A stretch of 64,000 bases of DNA, taken from NCBI RefSeq assembly GCF_901709675.1, contig NC_051100.1, forward strand, positions 2,418,001-2,482,000, read 5' to 3'. A program made the translations under genes and the position numbers. Below, one piece after another: positions 60,502 through 64,000 of this stretch; position 1 is the stretch's first letter; each line of letters starts with the position of its first letter. Origin of the DNA: Syngnathus acus (taxonomy: Eukaryota > Chordata > Actinopteri > Syngnathiformes > Syngnathidae). The notes beneath the pieces were generated by a model. The model did no database searches, was not told the DNA's origin, and saw nothing but the letters and a program-made list of their open reading frames with translations.

Positions 60502-61260
60502 CAAAAAGAAGGAAGAACAAGGACTCTTCATATATTAATCTAAGTAATGGGATTGTCAATATTCATTTGAGCAAGACATTATGGTGTGATGAGATTTTCA
60601 TATATTTAATGTCAAGTTGTGCTCTTGAATTTAGATTTGGATAAATTTGAGAAATATTGGCAAATGACCACTCTCTTTATTTCATCAAATTCTGCAAACT
60701 AATGATGTTAAACTAAATGTTATTGTGCATTATTTCCCTTTTATATGTTTACAGATGCTTTTTATACTATTATATCCGTAGCCTATTTTTCAACTGGTTA
60801 TTGCTCCCTTTTTTCCAATATATTACAGCGCTGTCCTATGTGTCTTACTCCAACCCACCGCCAGATGGTGTAAAAGTACCTTGTGAAGAATTGAGCTGCT
60901 ACTAAAGCATGCAAAAACGCAGGCAAAAAAAATCATTTCTATCTTTCCCGACATCATGAACTGCTGCGTTTGCACGACACGCTTGCAAAAATCAACGATC
61001 ATCTTATTTGTTTTTACAGCATTCAAATACGTTGTTACGGCAGCTTATGAGCTGTCACTTTATCTCTTAATCCGCGCGTCTTTTCTGCAATTGTACTTTG
61101 AATTTTTGCGTTGAGGCGATCGATATGTAATTATGCTGTGGCGTGCAATAAAAGCAACATGTCGTGACTGTGTGTTGACAGCCGGCTTTGTGCACATCAG
61201 TCGTCAGTCCGGTATGTAGAGGGGAGGGGGAGCACTCCACGCTGCACAAGGGAATGACAG
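60502..61260. other. 3' flank of the dehydrogenase and intergenic DNA
   Basis: AT-rich, with no exon. AATAAA at 61147-61152 is the best candidate polyadenylation signal for the dehydrogenase, about 650 bases past the stop; nearer signals were not seen. Confidence 0.45.
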
Positions 61261-61885
61261 CGGGTCTTTATAAATAAAGACCCCCCCCCCCAGCTGCACA
61301 CTCCCTGTCTGCTTGCTTGCGTGGGCAAACACACCCCCCGCTTAAAAAGTGGGCGAGGGGAGGAAGAGTGGACTCATTTGTACGTTTTGACACGGTTGGA
61401 AGAAAGAACCGGTCCAAGGAGGTTAACGGGTTTTTTCCGCGGCTTCGCTCGGTGACGTCGAAGACGACGCGGAGTCGTTCGGTCCGTCGCCCGCTTTTCG
61501 ACGCGCTCGTGAATGTAGGGAAATGACCGCGAGTGACCTCGAAGCGACTGCTGTGTTGTTTTCAAACGATTAGCATCGCCAGTGCGTTATATCTTAAAAC
61601 AATAACATGCACCCGTGATAAAGGTTTTGACCTGTAGGAGGGGTTCGGTTGGGTTCATTTGAGAGGACGGAACGGCTGTCACTACGGGGCTGGCTCAGGC
61701 TAATTTAGATCCCGTGTTAGCTTCGCCGCCATTCAATTGCTTAGCCGAAGCTAAGCTAATTTAGCGCTTGCGCCTAGCTTCCCGGCACCCGTAGATGCTT
61801 CAGCGAAACTAGGCCAGTTTCTCCGGTTTTTAGCGATTCTCTTCCCCCTTGTAGAGGCTAGACTGGCGTAGCTATCGTTGCTGCT
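61261..61885 (+). promoter_or_regulatory. CpG-rich promoter and 5' UTR of the last gene
   Basis: A TATAAATA (61269-61276) is followed by a C-run and GC-rich DNA with many CpGs and a CRE-like TGACGTCG (61453-61460). The leader just before the start codon has an in-frame stop (TAG at 61859-61861). Confidence 0.55.
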
Positions 61886-62165
61886 ATGGATAAAGCAAAA
61901 TCAGTGATGGACAAAAAGGGGGCGTCGGGACCTTTTTGCGTCAGCAACGGCCCGAGTCAGAGGAGCTACAACGGGCACATCAACGGTTGCGGCAGCGGCG
62001 CGCTCGCATTGCCCAACAGCAGCAGCAGCAGCGGCGGCAGCAGCAGCGGCCAGTATGACAACAATCGCCATATGCACCGAGGGGAGAATGTGGAGTGCAA
62101 CGGCTCGCCGGCCAAGAAGAGCAGGCTACGGAGAAGGACCGAGTCGATGAGGCGGCACAGACCCC
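61886..62165 (+). CDS. unidentified gene, first coding exon, residues 1-93 (partial)
   Basis: The ATG follows an in-frame stop, and the exon ends at a strong donor (CCCC|GTAAGT) in phase 1. The peptide starts MDKAKSVMDKKGASGPFCVS, has low-complexity Gly/Asn and a Ser run (residues 45-54, encoded by AGC repeats), and ends in a basic patch (AKKSRLRRRTESMRRHRP, 76-93) that could be a nuclear localisation signal or a basophilic kinase site (RRRTES). I could not place it in a family. The rest of the gene lies beyond the right edge; intron 1 is longer than 1.8 kb. Confidence 0.75.
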
Positions 62166-64000
62166 GTAAGTATGAGAGGAAATGTTTGGTGAATGAATTC
62201 AGGATGTTTACACATCAATGAAACATTTTAAGTTCATTTAAAAACAATCAAAATCACATTTATTTTATACACGCTGTGGTTAAATATTCACAGTTTTCTT
62301 CATCTCGTTTGTTGACGGGCGATGTCGCCTTTTCGGCTCTTATATACCTCGGCTGCGTTAGCCGCGTTCTGATTGGTCGACAGCCGGCGGTGGAAAAGCT
62401 CCTGATAAGTGGGCTTGGCTTGAGGCGGCCAATCAGCGCTCGACTCTTGTCTCCAGGCTGGCGTATGAATGGGACAAGACCACGCCCCCTTATTTACTCA
62501 GGGCAATGTGAGTGAAAAATCACCCAGCTAAAAACTTTCTGAGGGTTTTATCAGTGCAGGATATTGAAAACTGTCAGAGTGAGCGTCACACTGGGATGCT
62601 TTGCAGTTTTGGTAGTCATACGTGACAGTTCTTTTTTTATTTTTTTATTTGGTGAGCTGATATTTTGCCTCATTATGAAGCTGAGAGATCAAAAGAAACC
62701 TGGTGAGTGTTAATTTGTAATACATTTTTTTATTGCATCTGCGCTCGGTATTTCTCACCTTTTTAATATTTAACCCAACTAATAACTTTACAGGGTTTAA
62801 AGTCTCTTCGGTATGACGCTGCACATATCTTTGAGATGAACAGAGGACAGGTTGTCGTAACAAAACCAGTCATTATTGTTCAGCCGGCAGAGATTAGCTG
62901 CACGTTTAGGGACTTGGTGATAACTGTAGACTGTCAACATTCCTAACTTAAAGGGGGCGGAGAACGTGGGTGGGGTGTGTGCATCAGTTTTGTGTTTCCA
63001 CTCTCAAGGAAACTCCAGTCACGTTGTGTCTAGGTATATTACTCCTGATCCCCAATTTATTTCCTGTGAAAGTTATTTGATATTCAAGCGGGTTTTTAAC
63101 TTTGTCAAACTGAGGTCGAAATGTGACTGTTGCCTTGAAAAATATTGGCTTCTTGTAATAATATGAATAAGAAATGAGAAGCATGAGCCTTCTGTTGCCG
63201 CTTAATAAACAATGCAGAAGACCAGAGCATTCCCAATGTATACAAAATGGACTTCCTGGTGATAAATGATGCTTTCAACAAGATTAGCGATGGGTGTGCA
63301 TTACGGCAAGCTGTGATCAGCCGGCAAACATGTCGCTCTTACGTAATAGTGGTTGCGGGGTCCCGCTTGCGCACCCACCTCCTTTTTTATGGTCATGTTA
63401 TCTTTGGATGAAGGCCAGTCAGCCGTCCCGATGAACCCGAATGCCACTCAGATCCTTTCGGCGGCAACGTGTGTCCCCTCGGGCCCCATGTTTGTTTCCT
63501 GCTCCACATTGAAGCACAAAAGCCCCTTCTTTTATCACACAGCATCAGCCTTAGGCTATGTTTAAATGGCTCAGTATGAAAGAGGAAACTTTATTCTTTT
63601 GACCTTTTCTGAAAAGTCTGTAAAATGACACCGGAAAACAATCGCTATCCATACAAACCAGCAAAAAAAAATGACTCACACGGATGTCATATGCATGCCA
63701 GGCCAGTAGGTGGTAGTGTCAATATTTATGGATGATGCAAATCAACAGCAATGAAATAATAAATAAATAAATAATTTGGAGAACAGAACCTTAAATTGGT
63801 TTCATTTGTCATAGACTACTACCAAATTTGCCAGTCGACTGCATTGTTTCATGGGTCAAATAGAACCTTGCAAAAATGAATAACAAGACCTGAAGCATAT
63901 TCAGAAGAAACCTGATGGAATAGACTTGCTTGGTCCAGCTTCTGTTTGCCCTTCATAACTTTGCAGTAAGTGCACATTTTGAGTGGAATTTGAATGTCCG
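62166..64000. other. intron 1 of the last gene, with a possible internal promoter
   Basis: No further exon seen. A promoter-like patch at 62335-62510 has TATATA (62341-62346), an inverted CCAAT (62372-62376), a direct CCAAT (62429-62433) and a CACGCCCC box (62481-62488). A copy of a dispersed repeat lies at 63690-63719. Confidence 0.45.

Noticed and set aside
1-64000. CRISPR array, bacterial operons, prophage or toxin system
   Set aside because: The window is spliced vertebrate DNA; no direct-repeat/spacer pattern and no prokaryotic gene organisation.

Overview
This is vertebrate nuclear DNA, almost certainly from a ray-finned (teleost) fish. The genes are split by short GT-AG introns, the encoded proteins are closest to vertebrate families, the intergenic DNA is rich in CA/TG/TA microsatellites, and there are a fish-type tRNA-derived SINE and a small terminal-inverted-repeat DNA transposon. 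I cannot name the species.

Layout. (1) 89-982, minus: the first coding exon of an SLC8-family Na+/Ca2+ exchanger. Its probable noncoding first exon and promoter lie near 6.05-6.57 kb. (2) About 6.6-30.5 kb: a long gene-poor stretch with degenerate repeats, one MITE, two strong RFX X-box matches and some GC-richer blocks that may be regulatory. (3) 30.8-33.0 kb, plus: an unbroken 723-codon reading frame for a protein I do not recognise, built from about 17 diverged repeats around an L-x-E-T-K-D core, with an X-box in its promoter. (4) 33.1-41.2 kb: gene-poor, with a large TA/TG microsatellite and then an intact SINE. (5) 41.8-60.5 kb: a compact block of mrps5 (plus, 12 exons), two tandem MAL-family genes (minus, 4 exons each), nphp1 (minus, 20 exons) and a short-chain dehydrogenase (plus, 4 exons). 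(6) 61.2-64 kb: a CpG-rich promoter and first coding exon of a gene I could not identify, running off the right edge.

The exon models of mrps5, both MAL-family genes, nphp1 and the dehydrogenase were built by hand and keep reading frame across every junction. In human, MAL-MRPS5 and MALL-NPHP1 are two separate neighbour pairs on chromosome 2q; here mrps5, two MAL-family genes and nphp1 sit side by side, which looks like the unbroken ancestral arrangement. nphp1 and the dehydrogenase share a head-to-head promoter of about 560 bp with an X-box, the element that RFX factors use to drive ciliary genes. The unrecognised repeat-protein gene has a similar site, so a ciliary, centrosomal or sperm role is a testable guess.
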